From assembly GCF_900091625.1 (NCBI RefSeq), contig NZ_FMIC01000002.1, positions 6,262,001 through 6,326,000 of the forward strand: a DNA stretch of 64,000 nt. Direction: 5' to 3'. The DNA comes from Micromonospora peucetia. GTDB lineage: Bacteria > Actinomycetota > Actinomycetes > Mycobacteriales > Micromonosporaceae. The position numbers and the translations under genes were made by a program. The notes under the pieces were generated by a model, which saw only the letters and a list, made by a program, of their open reading frames with translations, searched no databases and was not told the origin of the DNA. Shown here piece after piece: positions 30,652-40,775 of the stretch. The first letter of the stretch is position 1; the number at the start of each line of letters is the position of its first letter.

Positions 30652-32504
30652 CGGGGCGGGGCGAAGCGGGCGAGCGGGTTGGTCAGGGTGCCGACCAGTT
30701 GCAACGCGGCCGACGGGTCGGCGAGGTCGACCATCTGCTGGTTGTTGCGCAGCTGGAGCCGGTTCAGGCAGGACAGCGCGAACTCCGGGGCGAAAAGGTC
30801 GTAGCGCCGCAGCCGATCGGCGAGGTGCGGGACGCTGTCGGCGTAGTCGGCCGCGCACTCGGCGACCGTCCGCCAGAAGGCGTCCTCGTCCAGGACACTC
30901 TCGGTGACGAGAATGGCGCTGAGGTAGCGCAGGAAGCAGTCGAAGACGTCGGTGAAGATGGACAGCAGCTTCATGTCCTCCGGCACCTCGGCCCTGACCC
31001 GCCGGACCTGCGGGGGCAGGTCGGCGTCCGGGTCCATCACCACGATCTCCTCGGCGATGTCCTTGAAGATCGCCCGTTCGACCGTACCGCCGTCGAGGAC
31101 GAGGATGACGTTCTCGCCGTGTGGCATGAAGGCCAGGTCGTGGGCGTAGAAGCTGTGCAGCAGCGGGGTGAGGTAGGCGTCGAGGTAGCGGCGCAGCCAC
31201 ACCCTCGGAGCCAGCCCCGACTCCGCGATCAGCGCTGCGGCGAACGAGCGGCCGTCGCGGTCGGTGTGCAGCAGCGACGCCATGGTGGCCAGTCGCCGGC
31301 CCGGCTCCAGGGCGGGCACCGGGCTCTCCCGCCACAGTGCGGCCAGCATCTTCCGGTACGGGGAGTACCGGTCGGTGGCCGCCTCGTACTCCAGGTGCCG
31401 GTAGCCGACGGCGGCCCGCTCGCGGATGATCGTCAGCCCGGTGCGCTTGAGAACCTCGTCGCCGTCGATGAGGTCGGCCAGCCAGTCGTTGATGGCCGGG
31501 GTGGCCTCCATGTACGCGGCCGACAGCCCCCGCATGAAGCCCATGTTCAGCACGGACAGGGCCGTCTTGACGTAGTGCCGGGACGGGTCGGTGACGTTGA
31601 AGAAGGTGCGGATGGACTGCTGGGCGAGGTACTCGTCGGGGCCGGGGCCGAGGCACACCAGCCGGTGCTGCGCCACCTCGGCGGCGAAGGTGACGGAGAT
31701 CTTGTTCCACCACTGCCACGGGTGCACCGGGATGAGCAGGTAGTCGGCCGGGTCGACGCCGAGCCCGGTCAGGGTCTCCGCGAACCCGGCGAGGACGTCG
31801 TCGCCGAGTTCGGCGCGGATCAGCGTGTCGTAGTCGAGGTCGGCGGCGCAGGTGAAGGTCGTCCGGTCGCGGTGCGCGGCCAGCCAGATCAGCCGTACCG
31901 GGTTGCCGGCCTCCGGGGCGTACCCGTGGTATTCGTGGATGCCGAAGCCGATCCGCCCGTTGTTCGCGACGAAGCCCGGATGGCCCTCGGTCATGCCGGT
32001 CTCGATGGCCTGGAAGTCCGCGCCGGCAAGCTCGGCGGCGCTTACCGCCGGCTTGTCGAGCTTGTACGCGGTGCTGGCCAGGGTGGCGCTGATCTCCTCC
32101 AGATAGACGGGGAGGATCTGGTCGGTGAGGCCGAGCGCGCCCCGCAGGTCGAGGCAGAACTCCAGGGCGTCCAGCGGCAGGTCGGTGTCGCCACGGTGGC
32201 GGGTGATGCTGTCGGCGTCGATCCGCCAGTGGTCGAGGGCCAGCAGGCTCGCGGTGAACCGGTAGACGACCTCGCCGTCGTCGCCGCGGACCTGGTACCG
32301 CCGCTCCCCCTTGGCCGGGCCGGCGGTAGCGGGCTCACCGTCCGGGTTGGCGGGGACGGGCTCACCGGCCGGGTCGGCGGGGACGGGCTCGGGCGCGAGG
32401 AGACGCTCGTGGGCGAACTCGGCCAGCGCCTTGCGGACCAGCAGCCGGTTGGCGTGGGCCCAGTTCGCGGGCGTCAGGTGGGCCACGGATGCGAGCGGGT
32501 TCAC
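30648..32504 (-). CDS. desD: NRPS-independent siderophore synthetase (IucA/IucC, DesD type)
   Basis: 618 residues. Typical family blocks: HPGF near 175, LIPVHPWQWWNKI near 255, SIRTFFNVTDPSRHYVKTALSVLNMGFMRG near 295-325, and HGENVILVLDGG followed by KDIAEEIVV in the C-terminal FhuF-like part. DesD uses ATP to oligomerise and cyclise N-hydroxy-N-succinyl (or acetyl) cadaverine into desferrioxamines. A Pro/Ala/Gly-rich insertion lies at about residues 40-67. Start and stop overlap desC and the exporter gene by 4 nt each, so this is a tight iron-regulated operon. Confidence 0.94.
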   Translation of the reverse strand: MNPLASVAHLTPANWAHANRLLVRKALAEFAHERLLAPEPVPADPAGEPVPANPDGEPATAGPAKGERRYQVRGDDGEVVYRFTASLLALDHWRIDADSITRHRGDTDLPLDALEFCLDLRGALGLTDQILPVYLEEISATLASTAYKLDKPAVSAAELAGADFQAIETGMTEGHPGFVANNGRIGFGIHEYHGYAPEAGNPVRLIWLAAHRDRTTFTCAADLDYDTLIRAELGDDVLAGFAETLTGLGVDPADYLLIPVHPWQWWNKISVTFAAEVAQHRLVCLGPGPDEYLAQQSIRTFFNVTDPSRHYVKTALSVLNMGFMRGLSAAYMEATPAINDWLADLIDGDEVLKRTGLTIIRERAAVGYRHLEYEAATDRYSPYRKMLAALWRESPVPALEPGRRLATMASLLHTDRDGRSFAAALIAESGLAPRVWLRRYLDAYLTPLLHSFYAHDLAFMPHGENVILVLDGGTVERAIFKDIAEEIVVMDPDADLPPQVRRVRAEVPEDMKLLSIFTDVFDCFLRYLSAILVTESVLDEDAFWRTVAECAADYADSVPHLADRLRRYDLFAPEFALSCLNRLQLRNNQQMVDLADPSAALQLVGTLTNPLARFAPPR

Positions 32505-33076
32505 GCGGGCACGTCTCCTCGGGTTGCGGCGTGGAACTGGTCACGGGTGCAGACGCTGAGCAGCGCGTCCTTCTCGGGCTTGCGGATCGGGCCGACGACG
32601 GTGAAGCCGACGGCCGCGTTGAGCGCGTGCACCGCGGTGTTGTGCACGTCCGGCTCCACGACGACCCGCCGGGTGGCCGGGTCGGCGAAGAGCCACGCCA
32701 TCACGGTGGTGATCACCGCAAGGGTGAAGCCGTGCACCGGCTCGTCGGCGGGCGCGCAGAGGAAGTGCATGCCGACGTCGCCGTCGGCCGCGTCGTGCAG
32801 GCCGACGAGTTCGACGTGGGCGGGGTCGTACCGCTCGGCGAGGAACGCCGGCCGGCCCTCGTGTAGGCCGAGGAACGCGTCGTGGTGCGGGTGCGCGGCG
32901 ATCCGCCGGTACTCGTCGGCGACCTGGGCCACGTCGGCGTCCTGCATCAGCCAGAACGCCGCCTTCGGGTGGGTCACCCAGCGGTGCAGCAGCGCGGCGT
33001 CGCCGTCCGGGTCGAGGGTACGCAGGGCGAATTCGCCGAGCCGGTCGTCGACCCGACGGTGGACCACCTCGGTCAC
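32501..33076 (-). CDS. desC: GNAT acyltransferase of hydroxamate siderophore synthesis (DesC type)
   Basis: 191 residues from a GTG whose last bases form the desB stop (GTGA, 33073-33076). It has the AlcB/IucB-like GNAT fold: [15 protein letters not shown] near 32-46, [11 protein letters not shown] near 108-118, and [25 protein letters not shown] near 145-169. DesC transfers succinyl or acetyl groups from CoA onto N-hydroxycadaverine made by DesA and DesB. Its stop overlaps the desD start. It is distantly similar to the second acyltransferase at 40215-40775. Confidence 0.92.
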   Translation of the reverse strand: MTEVVHRRVDDRLGEFALRTLDPDGDAALLHRWVTHPKAAFWLMQDADVAQVADEYRRIAAHPHHDAFLGLHEGRPAFLAERYDPAHVELVGLHDAADGDVGMHFLCAPADEPVHGFTLAVITTVMAWLFADPATRRVVVEPDVHNTAVHALNAAVGFTVVGPIRKPEKDALLSVCTRDQFHAATRGDVPA

Positions 33077-34371
33077 GAGCCGGCCCCGGCCGGCACGCCG
33101 AACTCCTGGAAGGCGATGCCCTTCTCGATCGGGTAGTGCTCGCGACCCAGCATCTCGCGGATGATCCACGAGTTGCGGTAAGGGCCCATGCCCAGGTCGG
33201 GCGAGGTGATGCTGTGCGTGTGGGTGCCGGCGTTCTGGAGGAAGATGCCCCGCCCGGTGTGGTCGATGCTGTAGTTGCGGGCCACGTCGAAGCGCCCGTG
33301 CGCGTCCCAGCGGATCCGGTCCCGCACCGGCGCCAGGAACTCCGGGACCCGGTAGTGGTAGCCGGTGGCCAGCACCAGCCCCTCGGTGTCCAGCGTGAAG
33401 TCGCGTTCCTGCTCGACGTTGCGCAGGCCCAGCGTGTACGTCCCGCTCGGCTCGTCGTAGGCGGCGGTGGTCAGCGTGGTGTTGGTCAGCAGCCGGGTGC
33501 GGACCGGACCGGAGATGCTCCTGGCGTAGAGCAGGTCGTAGATCTCGTTGATCAGGTCGGCGTTGATGCCCTTGAACAGGCCCTTCTGCTCGGACTCCAG
33601 CCGGTAGCGGGTGGGCTCCGGCAGGGCGTGGAAGTAGTCCATGTAGTCCGGCGAGGTCATCTCCAGGGTGAGCTTGGTGTATTCGAGGGGGAAGAACCGG
33701 GGCGAGCGGGTCACCCAGTTGAGCTGGTAGCCGCCGGCGTCGATGTCGCCCAGCAGGTCGTGGTAGATCTCGGCCGCGCTCTGTCCACTGCCGACCACCG
33801 TGATGCTCCGCTTCGCGCGCAGCGCCGCCCGGTGCTCCAGGTACCGCGAGTTGTGGATCACGTCGCCGCCGAGCCCCGCGCAGGCGTCCGGCACGTACGG
33901 CGGGGTGCCGGTGCCGAGCACCAGGTGCCGGGCCCGGTAGGTGACCGACTCCCCCGTGGCGGTCACCGTGACCCGCACCGTGTAGTGCTCGTCGGCCGGG
34001 TCGAACCCGACGTCGGTGACCCGCTGTCCGAACCGGACGCCGCGCAGCTTGCCGGCCGCCCAACGGCAGTAGTCGTCGTACTCGCTGCGCAACGGGAAGA
34101 AGCTCTCCCGGATGTAGAACGGGTACAGCCGCCCGGACTCCTTCAGATAGCTGAGGAAGGAGTACGGCGAGGTCGGGTCGGCGAGCGTGACCAGGTCGGC
34201 GATGAACGGCGTCTGGAGCCGGGTCGCCTCCAGCAGCATCCCGGGATGCCAGCTGAAGTTGTCCCGCGCCTCCAGGAAGAGCCCGTCGAGCTCGTCGATC
34301 GGCTCGGTCAGGCAGGCCAGGCCCAGGTTGTACGGGCCCAGCCCGACAGCGATGAAGTCGTGCGTCGACAT
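33073..34371 (-). CDS. desB: Lysine/cadaverine N-hydroxylase (DesB type, flavin monooxygenase)
   Basis: 432 residues. FAD site [14 protein letters not shown] (8-21), NADPH site [15 protein letters not shown] (about 190-204) and the ATG-type motif [14 protein letters not shown] near 335-350 are in place, as in IucD and SidA relatives. It hydroxylates cadaverine at one amine to give the hydroxamate precursor. A 28-nt gap separates it from desA, and its stop overlaps the desC start. Confidence 0.94.
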   Translation of the reverse strand: MSTHDFIAVGLGPYNLGLACLTEPIDELDGLFLEARDNFSWHPGMLLEATRLQTPFIADLVTLADPTSPYSFLSYLKESGRLYPFYIRESFFPLRSEYDDYCRWAAGKLRGVRFGQRVTDVGFDPADEHYTVRVTVTATGESVTYRARHLVLGTGTPPYVPDACAGLGGDVIHNSRYLEHRAALRAKRSITVVGSGQSAAEIYHDLLGDIDAGGYQLNWVTRSPRFFPLEYTKLTLEMTSPDYMDYFHALPEPTRYRLESEQKGLFKGINADLINEIYDLLYARSISGPVRTRLLTNTTLTTAAYDEPSGTYTLGLRNVEQERDFTLDTEGLVLATGYHYRVPEFLAPVRDRIRWDAHGRFDVARNYSIDHTGRGIFLQNAGTHTHSITSPDLGMGPYRNSWIIREMLGREHYPIEKGIAFQEFGVPAGAGS

Positions 34372-34399
34372 GTGGTTCTCCAGAGCGGGGGGCGGATCG

Positions 34400-35956
34400 T
34401 CAGCCGACCGGGCAGGACAGCTCGGCGGTGGCCCTGGTCTGCGCGTACCAGCCGGCGTGTTCGGCGATGAGGTCGAGGACGTGGGCGATGTCGTCCAGCG
34501 TGGTCTCGGGGTTGAGCAGGGTGAACTTGAGGTAGTGCGCGCCGTCGACCTTGGTGCCGGCGACGAGGCCGGCGCCGGAGGCCGCCAGCGCGTCGCGGGC
34601 GTACAGGTTGGCGTCGTCGACGACCTCCCGGCCGGCGGCGGTAGGCAGGTAGCGGAAGACCACGGTGCTCAGCTGCGACCGGGTCACCACCTCGAAGCGG
34701 GGGTCCTCGGTGAGCATCTGCCAGGCGCCGGCGGCCCGGTCGACCACCTCGTCGAAGAGCGCGCCGATCGCGTCCGGCCCCATGATCCGCAGGGTCAGCC
34801 AGAGCTTGAGGGCATCGAAGCGGCGGGTGGTCTGGATGCTCTTGTCGACCTGGTTGGGGATCCGCTGCTCGACCATCCGGGCCGGGTTGAGGTAGTCGGC
34901 GTGCCAGGTGGCGTGCCGCAGCACGCGCCGGTCGCGCACCAGCAGGGCGCTGGAGCTGACCGGCTGGAAGAACGACTTGTGGTAGTCGACGGTGACCGAG
35001 TCGGCCCGCTCGATGCCGTCGAGCAGGTGCCGCCGGGTCGGCGACACCAGCAGCCCGCAGCCGTACGCGGCGTCGACGTGCAGCCAGACGCCGGCCGCCG
35101 CGCAGATGTCGGCGATCTGCGGCAGCGGGTCGATGGTGCCGAAGTCGGTGGTGCCGGCGGTGGCGACCACGGCCATCACCACCAGCCCGTCCTCCCGACA
35201 CCGGGCGATCTCCCGGGCCAGGTCGGAGGTCCGCATCCGTCGGTCGGCGTCGGTGGGCACGGTGACCACCGCGTCGGCGCCGAAACCGAGCAGCTTGGCC
35301 GCCTTCTGCACGCTGAAGTGGCCGGCCGCCGAGGTGATGATGCGCAGCCGGGACAGCAGCTCCGGGCGGGACTGCCGCTCCGTCGCCCGCCCGACGAGGT
35401 TCGCGCAGGTCTCCTCGCGGGCCAGCAGCATCGCCTGGAGGTTGGACTGGGTTCCGCCGCTGGTGAAGATGCCGTCGGCGGCCGGTCCCAGGCCGATCCG
35501 GTCGGCGGTCCAGTCGACGATCCGGCGCTCGATCAGCGTGCCGCCGGCGCTCTGGTCCCAGGTGTCCAACGAGGAGTTGACGGCGCTGAGCACGGCCTCG
35601 GCGAGCAGCGCGGGGATCACCACCGGGCAGTTGAGGTGCGCGAGGTAACGGGGGTGGTGGAAGTAGACGGCGTCGCGCAGGTAGACGTCGTGGAGCTCGT
35701 CGAGCGCGGCGTCGCTGTCGCCCAGCGGGCGGTCCAGGTCGATGCCGGCGATCCGCGGCGCCAGCTCGTCCGGTGTCACGCCCGTGAAGGGCCGGTCCAC
35801 CTCGGCCACCCGGGCCGCCACCCGGCCGACCCCGGCGGCCAGCACGCGCCGGTAGTCCTCGACCGTGCCGGCGGTGAACAGGTGGGCGCGGGCGCCGTCG
35901 GACCCGGGGGTCACCCCGGTCGAAGGCACCTGGACGGTGGATCCGGGCAGGCTCAT
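34400..35956 (-). CDS. desA: PLP-dependent lysine decarboxylase (DesA type)
   Basis: 518 residues from ATG at 35956, chosen because GAGG lies at the right distance; an earlier ATG at 36013 lacks one and sits close to the iron box. Group II decarboxylase features: [12 protein letters not shown] (about 165-176), [11 protein letters not shown] (PLP Asp, about 287) and [10 protein letters not shown] (Schiff-base Lys, about 322). It makes cadaverine from lysine, the first step to desferrioxamine. It heads the desABCD-exporter operon, with the iron box 85-103 nt upstream of the start. Confidence 0.94.
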   Translation of the reverse strand: MSLPGSTVQVPSTGVTPGSDGARAHLFTAGTVEDYRRVLAAGVGRVAARVAEVDRPFTGVTPDELAPRIAGIDLDRPLGDSDAALDELHDVYLRDAVYFHHPRYLAHLNCPVVIPALLAEAVLSAVNSSLDTWDQSAGGTLIERRIVDWTADRIGLGPAADGIFTSGGTQSNLQAMLLAREETCANLVGRATERQSRPELLSRLRIITSAAGHFSVQKAAKLLGFGADAVVTVPTDADRRMRTSDLAREIARCREDGLVVMAVVATAGTTDFGTIDPLPQIADICAAAGVWLHVDAAYGCGLLVSPTRRHLLDGIERADSVTVDYHKSFFQPVSSSALLVRDRRVLRHATWHADYLNPARMVEQRIPNQVDKSIQTTRRFDALKLWLTLRIMGPDAIGALFDEVVDRAAGAWQMLTEDPRFEVVTRSQLSTVVFRYLPTAAGREVVDDANLYARDALAASGAGLVAGTKVDGAHYLKFTLLNPETTLDDIAHVLDLIAEHAGWYAQTRATAELSCPVG

Positions 35957-36040
35957 GCGGGTCCTCAACGGTCGGGAGTGGACGGTGGGGCGGGGACGTC
36001 GGGACGTGACCATCCGCCCGCAGTCCGTGATCGAGCTAGA

Positions 36041-36059
36041 TTAGGTTACCCTAACCTAA
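36041..36059. promoter_or_regulatory. Iron box (IdeR/DmdR operator) for desA operon
   Basis: TTAGGTTACCCTAACCTAA is a 19-bp near-perfect dyad matching the actinobacterial IdeR/DmdR1 consensus (TTAGGTTAGGCTAACCTAA) at 17 of 19 positions. It should repress the desA operon when Fe(II) is plentiful. Confidence 0.92.
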
Positions 36060-36100
36060 GGATCTGTCAACATCGCTGCCCCGGGTGTGAACGAGGTCGC

Positions 36101-37342
36101 TCAGCCGGGCACCTCCGCCAACTTCCGCCCGCCCGGCAGCACATCGGACGGACGCCGGAACCGCCGCTGGTGCCCGAGGCCCAGCAGGACGCCGAGCGCC
36201 ACCAGGACGACCGAGGCCACCGCGACCGTGGGGTAGCCGAACGCGTCGGCTGCGGCCAGCGCGACGGCGGCCGCCACGAACGAGCAGACCAGCCCGAACG
36301 AGGACAGCACCGTGAAGTCCGTGCCGCCCGTGCCGGGCCGGGAGTAGTCCATGTTGACCGTGTAGAGCACGACGTTGGCGATCGTGTAGGCGGCCATGAA
36401 GCAGCAGAGGGCGGCGACCGTGCCGCCGAGCGGGGCCCGGCCGTTCATCAACGGCAGCAGCATCGCCGTGGACAACGCGAGCGCCACTCCCCCGGCGACG
36501 AGCACCCGGCCGCGCCCGAGCCGGCCGATCGCCGCCCCGGCGACCAGACCGGCCACGATGGCCGGCAGGCTGGTCACCACGCCGGTCACCACACCGACCC
36601 GCGCCAGCGACCAGCCAGCGTCGACCAGCGCCGGCGTCACGAGGGCGTACGTCGCGCCGGCTCCGACGTAGACCAGCGGCACCACGCCGAAGGTCCACCG
36701 GCGACAGCCGGGCTGACCGAGCACGGACAACAGCGCCCGGTAGGCCTGCCCGGCGCTGGCGACCCGGTCGGTGCGCTCCGGCTCCCGGAACCGCCACACC
36801 ACCAGCAGGCCGACGGCGGTCAGCCCGGCGAGCAGCAGGATCGCGGGCACCCAGCCGAACCGGTCGTAGACGACCACGCAGGCGCCGCCACCGAGCAGGT
36901 TGCCGACGTAGCTCGCGGCGACCTGGATGCCGTTTCCGGTCCCCCGCGACCGCTCGGACAACAGCCGGACGGCGACGGCGTCGACGGCGATGTCCTGCGT
37001 CGCGGAGAGGAACACGTACGCGACGCAGATCGCGACGACCGGGCCGAGCTGCCCGGCCGGGCGGTCGAACGGCAGCAGGGCCAGTAGGGCCAGCACCAGG
37101 CCACCCTGAAGCGCCAGCAGCCACGACCGGTAGTGGCCGCGGTGGCGGGAGCCGTACCGGTCGAGGAGCGGCGCCCAGAGGAACTTGACCGGCCAGACCA
37201 GGCCGACGAACTGGAGCAGCGCCAGCGTGTCGAGGGAGGTGCCGCCGTCGCGCAGGATGGCGGTCAGCCCGACGGTGATGAAGCCGATGCCGAGGTACTG
37301 CGTGACGTAGAGCGCGGTGAGGGTACCGAGCCGACCTCTCAC
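36101..37342 (-). CDS. MFS transporter next to the siderophore genes
   Basis: 413 residues from GTG at 37342, overlapping the stop of the siderophore-interacting protein (GTGA, 37339-37342). About 12 hydrophobic segments are visible. The first is ALYVTQYLGIGFITVGLTAIL, and LGRGRVLVAGGVALAL near 270 marks the second half. LDRYGSRHRGHYRSW (about 58-72) is the cytoplasmic motif A position. It resembles AmpG-like or siderophore importers or exporters of the 12-TM class. The gene pair is driven from the double iron box at 38063-38097. Direction of transport cannot be read; uptake of ferrioxamine or export are both possible. Confidence 0.85.
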   Translation of the reverse strand: MRGRLGTLTALYVTQYLGIGFITVGLTAILRDGGTSLDTLALLQFVGLVWPVKFLWAPLLDRYGSRHRGHYRSWLLALQGGLVLALLALLPFDRPAGQLGPVVAICVAYVFLSATQDIAVDAVAVRLLSERSRGTGNGIQVAASYVGNLLGGGACVVVYDRFGWVPAILLLAGLTAVGLLVVWRFREPERTDRVASAGQAYRALLSVLGQPGCRRWTFGVVPLVYVGAGATYALVTPALVDAGWSLARVGVVTGVVTSLPAIVAGLVAGAAIGRLGRGRVLVAGGVALALSTAMLLPLMNGRAPLGGTVAALCCFMAAYTIANVVLYTVNMDYSRPGTGGTDFTVLSSFGLVCSFVAAAVALAAADAFGYPTVAVASVVLVALGVLLGLGHQRRFRRPSDVLPGGRKLAEVPG

Positions 37343-38049
37343 CTGGCGCTCCAGTAGGCGAGCGAGGTGAGCTGGTGCTTGCCGACGCCCAGGTTCCGCC
37401 GTACGTGCCTGGTGATGCCGCGCGTGCTGGCCGCCTCGCAGGCCACCCAGTAGTGGGCGTCCTCGGCGGCGGGCAGGGCCGCGCAGACGGTCTCGACCAG
37501 GTGCTGGCCCTCGTCGCGGCGCGGCACCCAGGTGACGTCGTGCCCGGCCTGGGCACGCGGCGCCAGCTCCTTCTCGCCCTCGTGGGCATACTCCAGCCAG
37601 ACCGTCGCCGGGACGTCCGGGGCCGCGGCGAGCAGGCTGTTCACCGCCGGAAGCGAGGCGGCGTCGCCGATCAGGTACAGGTGCCGCGGGGCGGGGTCCG
37701 GCAGGCTGAACGTGGTGCCCTGCACGGTGGCGTCGATGGTGTCGCCGACCTGCGCGGCGGCGGCCCAGCGGGCGGCGCACCCGTCGTGGATGGCGAACTC
37801 CAGGTCGAACCGGCCGGTCTCCGGGTCCGGGTCGACAAGGGTGTACGCGCGCTGGTGCGACCTGCCGTCGTTGTCGAACCACAGCCGGACCCACATGGTG
37901 GGGTGCACGCCGCACGCCTCCAGCAGCCCGCCGCCGTCCACCCGCAGCCGGCGGTAGTGCTCGCCGACGGCCTCGGTGCCGAGCACCGTCAGCCGGAAGT
38001 CGCGGCCCCCCATCGCCTTGAGCACCAGGGCTTCCCAGTTTCGCTTCAC
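37339..38049 (-). CDS. Siderophore-interacting protein (FAD-dependent ferric-siderophore reductase)
   Basis: 236 residues from GTG at 38049, with GGAGGGG just upstream. It has the ferredoxin-reductase-like fold of the SIP/ViuB family: RAYTLVDPDPETGRFDLEF (FAD site RxYT, about 80-98), LYLIGDAASLPAV (about 128-140) and a C-terminal WVACEAASTR segment. Such enzymes release iron from imported ferric siderophores by reduction in the cytoplasm. It is the first gene of a two-gene operon with the MFS transporter. Confidence 0.92.
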   Translation of the reverse strand: MKRNWEALVLKAMGGRDFRLTVLGTEAVGEHYRRLRVDGGGLLEACGVHPTMWVRLWFDNDGRSHQRAYTLVDPDPETGRFDLEFAIHDGCAARWAAAAQVGDTIDATVQGTTFSLPDPAPRHLYLIGDAASLPAVNSLLAAAPDVPATVWLEYAHEGEKELAPRAQAGHDVTWVPRRDEGQHLVETVCAALPAAEDAHYWVACEAASTRGITRHVRRNLGVGKHQLTSLAYWSAR

Positions 38050-38062
38050 GCACCCCTCCAGG

Positions 38063-38097
38063 TAAGGTCTGCCTAACTTAAGGGAGGGTAACCTAAG
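38063..38097. promoter_or_regulatory. Two overlapping iron boxes in a divergent promoter
   Basis: TAAGGTCTGCCTAACTTAA (38063-38081) and TTAAGGGAGGGTAACCTAA (38079-38097) each match the 19-bp IdeR consensus at about 14 positions and share three bases. They lie between the reductase gene on minus and the acylase gene on plus, so one regulator could control both directions. The second ends right before the TTG start at 38098, covering that gene's ribosome-binding site GGGAGG. Confidence 0.8.
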
Positions 38098-40218
38098 TTG
38101 ACATTCCCTGTGGCAGGCGGCACGACCGCCCATCCGCCCCACGCGGCGACGACCGGTATCCATCGTGACCGGTGGGGAATCCCGCACCTGCGCGCCGGCA
38201 CCGTCGACGGCCTCGCCCGATTGCAGGGACGGGTCGCCGCCGTCGACCGGGCCTGGCAGATCGAGGTCGAGCGGTGGCGCTCGGAGGGCCGGCTCGCCGA
38301 ACACGTCGGCCCCGCCGAGCTGGGCTGGGACAGGTTCGCCCGCCGGGCCCGCCTCGACGACACCGCCCGGCGCTGCTTCGAGCGGCTCGCCCCCGCCACC
38401 CAGCGGTGGGTCACCGCCTATGTGGACGGGGTCAACGACGGGCTCGCCGAGGGTGCCGCAGCGGCACCCGAGTTCGCCGCGGTCGACTGCACCCCGGGCC
38501 GGTGGCGGCCGTGGTCGCCGCTTGGTGTCTTCCTCGTCCAGCACGTGCTCTTCTCCACCTTCCCCAACAAGCTGTGGCACGCCCACGTCGCCGCCGCCCT
38601 CGGCCCGTCGGCGACCGAACTGTTCGCCGTCGAGGGCCCCGGCGGATCGGGCAGCAACGCCTGGGCCGTGCCCGGCGACCCGGCCACCGGGCGGGCGCCG
38701 GTCGTCGCCGGCGACCCGCACCGCATCCTCGAACTTCCCGGCATCTACCAGCAGGTGCGCCTCGCCTGCCCCGAGTTCGACGTGCTCGGCTTCGCGTTCC
38801 CCGGGGTCCCCGGCCTCCCCCACTTCGGACATGCCGGCGAGGTCGCCTGGGCCGTCACCAACGCCATGGCCGACTACCAAGACCTCTACCGCGAGGAGTT
38901 GCGCCACGACGGCGAGCGGGTCCTGGTCCGCGAGGCGGACGGCTGGGCGCCGGCACACCGCCACGTCGAGCGGATCGAGGTCCGCGGCGGCGAGCCGGAG
39001 TCCGTCGAGGTGATCGAGACGCCGCGCGGCCCGGTGGTCGACCACGACCGGGGCACCGGCGAGGCGATCAGTCTGCGCACCCCCAGCCGGGTCGAGCAGC
39101 GGCTGGGCTTCGACGCGCTGCTGCCGCTGCTGCGCGCCCGCAGCGCCGACGACGTCGCCGACGCGCTGCGCGACTGGGTCGAGCCGGTCAACAGCGTCCT
39201 CGTCGCCGATCGGGGCGGAACGGTCCACCAGTTGGTGGCCGGGCTCGTCCCGCTGCGCGACGACCGGTGCCGCCGGGAACCGGTGCCCGGCGGGGATCCG
39301 CGGTACCGGTGGCAGGGCGGCTACGCCGAGCCACGGCGCACCGCCGTCGACGGGCTCGCGGTCTGTGCCAACGACCGTCGCCCCGACGTCACGGACCTCG
39401 GCACCGGCTTCGCCCCGCCGCACCGCGCCCGCCGCATCCGCGCCCTGCTCGCCGACGGCGCCCGGGCGGACGCCGTACACATGGACACCCGGCTGGAGGC
39501 CGGGGCGCTGCGCGGCGTGCTCGACCGGGTCGACCCCGACGGGCTCAGCCAGCCGGCGCGGCGCCTGCGGGACCGGCTGACCAGGTGGGACGGGCACATG
39601 CGGGCTGACAGCGCCGACGCCGGCGCCTGGGCCGCCTGGCGTGCGGCCCTGGCCCGCCGGCTGTACGACCACCCCTGCCTGCGCCCGCTGCGCGACACCC
39701 CGAGCGCGTTCGACGGCCTGTTCGCGCCGTGGACCGACCCGCTGTCCCGCATCGGCCACGCCCTCGACGGGGTGGCCACCGGGCTGCACCGCCTCGGCGG
39801 CGACATCGGCCCGGTGGCGGCCGGGGCACTCGAGGACGTCGCTGCGGGCGACCCACCCGGGCCGTGGGGCGGGCGACACGTGCTGCACCCCGTCCACCTC
39901 GGGGTGGAGGCGGCGGTCGACGAGGCGGTGCGGGCCATGCGGGAGCGGGTCAAGCTGGCCGGCGACTCCGACTGCGTACTGGCCACGTCGAGCGTGCCCG
40001 GGGTGTCCGACACGTGCTGGCGGGGCCCGGTGGCCCGCTACGTGTGGGACCTGACCGACCGCGCGGACAGCCGCTGGATCGTCCCCTTCGGTGCCTCCGG
40101 GCGCCCCGGCGACCCGCACTTCGACGACCAACTGCCACTGTGGGCCGACGGCGAACTGGTCCCGGTGGTCACCGACTGGCGAGAACTCACCCGAGAACCA
40201 GGAGACGCGACACCGTGA
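38098..40218 (+). CDS. desG: Penicillin-acylase family Ntn hydrolase (DesG type)
   Basis: 706 residues; TTG at 38098 with GGGAGG ten bases upstream was preferred over GTG at 38110. It is a penicillin amidase: an alpha part to about residue 185, then the autocatalytic site GSGSNAW with Ser186 as predicted N-terminal nucleophile of the beta subunit, and later FPGVPGLPHFGHAGEVAWAVTN and an Asn near 447. No signal peptide is seen, so it probably acts in the cytoplasm. In some desferrioxamine loci a penicillin amidase (desG) accompanies a second acyltransferase (desH) and is linked to altered acyl groups on the siderophore. Its stop overlaps the next start by 4 nt. Confidence 0.85.
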   Translation: MTFPVAGGTTAHPPHAATTGIHRDRWGIPHLRAGTVDGLARLQGRVAAVDRAWQIEVERWRSEGRLAEHVGPAELGWDRFARRARLDDTARRCFERLAPATQRWVTAYVDGVNDGLAEGAAAAPEFAAVDCTPGRWRPWSPLGVFLVQHVLFSTFPNKLWHAHVAAALGPSATELFAVEGPGGSGSNAWAVPGDPATGRAPVVAGDPHRILELPGIYQQVRLACPEFDVLGFAFPGVPGLPHFGHAGEVAWAVTNAMADYQDLYREELRHDGERVLVREADGWAPAHRHVERIEVRGGEPESVEVIETPRGPVVDHDRGTGEAISLRTPSRVEQRLGFDALLPLLRARSADDVADALRDWVEPVNSVLVADRGGTVHQLVAGLVPLRDDRCRREPVPGGDPRYRWQGGYAEPRRTAVDGLAVCANDRRPDVTDLGTGFAPPHRARRIRALLADGARADAVHMDTRLEAGALRGVLDRVDPDGLSQPARRLRDRLTRWDGHMRADSADAGAWAAWRAALARRLYDHPCLRPLRDTPSAFDGLFAPWTDPLSRIGHALDGVATGLHRLGGDIGPVAAGALEDVAAGDPPGPWGGRHVLHPVHLGVEAAVDEAVRAMRERVKLAGDSDCVLATSSVPGVSDTCWRGPVARYVWDLTDRADSRWIVPFGASGRPGDPHFDDQLPLWADGELVPVVTDWRELTREPGDATP

Positions 40219-40775
40219 CCCACCAGGAGAAGATCCCCGACTTCGGCGAGCTGTCGCTCGTCGTGCTGGACCCGAAGGCCCACGCGGAACTGGTGCACGG
40301 TTGGGTGACCGAGCCCCGGGCGGCGTTCTGGGGCATGGGGTCACACTCGGTCGACGAGGTGCGGGAGATCTACGAGTTCGTCGACAGTCTCGCCACCCAC
40401 CACGCGTACCTGATCATGCTCGACGGCACACCGATCGGCCTGTTCCAGACCTACCAGCCGGAGGCGGACCCGGTCGGCGAGCGCTACGTCGTACGGCCCG
40501 GTGACGTCGGGATGCACCTGCTGCTCGCCCCCGGCAGGCGCCCGCCGAAGGGCCTCACCACGGCCATCGGTCCCGCGCTCGCCCGCTTCCTGTTCGCCGA
40601 CCCCACCCGGCTGCGGATCGTCGTCGAGCCCGACGTGCGCAACGAGCGCGCGCTGGAGCGGCTGCGGCGGGAGGGCTTCACCTTCGCCGACGAGATCGAC
40701 ATGCCCGACAAGCGGGCCCAGCTGGCGTTCCTGACCCGGGACCGGTTCGAGTCGGACCACACCGTACCGGCCTGA
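40215..40775 (+). CDS. desH: Second siderophore GNAT acyltransferase (DesH type)
   Basis: 186 residues from a GTG overlapping the acylase stop (GTGA, 40215-40218). It has the same GNAT layout as DesC: WVTEPRAAFWGMGSH (about 27-41), GDVGMHLLLAPGRRPPKG (about 96-113) and VVEPDVRNERALERLRREGF (about 136-155). It probably acylates a hydroxylamine or amine of the siderophore precursor with a different acyl-CoA than DesC, giving capped or arylated variants. A long hairpin terminates the operon. Confidence 0.87.
   Translation: MTHQEKIPDFGELSLVVLDPKAHAELVHGWVTEPRAAFWGMGSHSVDEVREIYEFVDSLATHHAYLIMLDGTPIGLFQTYQPEADPVGERYVVRPGDVGMHLLLAPGRRPPKGLTTAIGPALARFLFADPTRLRIVVEPDVRNERALERLRREGFTFADEIDMPDKRAQLAFLTRDRFESDHTVPA

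Noticed and set aside
30652..31719. N-terminal extension of the MFS exporter frame through desD
   Set aside because: The extension is a shadow frame of desD. ATG at 30651 with ATGA overlap and the DHA2 first helix mark the true start.
37343..38053. Upstream extension of the second MFS transporter through the reductase gene
   Set aside because: The reductase frame is real; the GTG at 37342 overlapping its stop is the transporter start.
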